Shown here: piece by piece, positions 5,333 through 5,347 of the stretch | How positions within the stretch are numbered: the stretch's first letter is position 1 | Layout of the letters: each line of letters begins with the position of its first letter | Source of the DNA: QAMX01 sp003149835 | GTDB lineage: Bacteria > Bacillota > Clostridia > Oscillospirales > QAMX01 | Direction of reading: 5' to 3' | Length of the DNA: 5,347 nucleotides | Assembly (NCBI GenBank): GCA_959600635.1 | Contig: CAUGMN010000096.1 | Location: forward strand, 1 to 5,347 | Position numbers and translations under genes: made by a program | Notes under the pieces: model-generated | The model's database searches: none | Seen by the model: the letters and a program-made list of their open reading frames with translations, nothing else | Told to the model about the DNA's origin: nothing

Positions 5333-5347
5333 TTCCTGTTCGGAGTT

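Overview
The window looks like ordinary chromosomal DNA from a GC-rich, Gram-positive, Clostridia-type bacterium, perhaps of the Oscillospirales/Ruminococcaceae kind. The grounds are the G/C-rich third codon positions, AT-rich intergenic gaps with sigma-A-like promoters, AGGAGG-type ribosome binding sites, and proteins of clostridial flavour: an M18 'aminopeptidase 1', a roughly 310-residue class II fructose-bisphosphate aldolase, and a GT4 glycosyltransferase. This assignment is an inference from style and family knowledge; there is no rRNA or other phylogenetic marker.

Layout. Bases 1-82 are AT-richer than the rest and hold either the last codons of an upstream gene, a promoter, or both. 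An M18 zinc aminopeptidase (83-1483, +) follows. A near-consensus promoter overlaps its last codons and drives a class II fructose-1,6-bisphosphate aldolase (1588-2523, +) through a leader of about 80 nt with a hairpin at its 5' end. A 15-bp hairpin lies between the aldolase and a small unrecognised protein gene (2621-3121, +), which ends at an intrinsic terminator. A GT4 glycosyltransferase gene (3174-4337, -) converges on it. The gap 4338-4501 is a divergent control region with an AT-rich promoter island centred on the palindrome ATGATATCAT, flanked by one GC-rich hairpin in each leader. It serves the glycosyltransferase leftward and a sugar-phosphate isomerase/epimerase-like TIM-barrel protein rightward (4502-5332, +). 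The last 15 bases show nothing.

How the genes relate. Aldolase is central glycolysis and the aminopeptidase is peptide turnover. The glycosyltransferase probably makes a glycolipid or envelope glycan, and the TIM-barrel protein probably acts on a sugar or polyol. Nothing shows that they form one pathway; this reads as a row of one- or two-gene transcription units.

I saw no mobile element, CRISPR array, tRNA, rRNA, toxin-antitoxin or defence module. The parts most worth a second look are regulatory: the symmetric divergent promoter with its two leader hairpins, the hairpin at the start of the aldolase mRNA, and the hairpin without a U-tract between the aldolase and the unknown gene.
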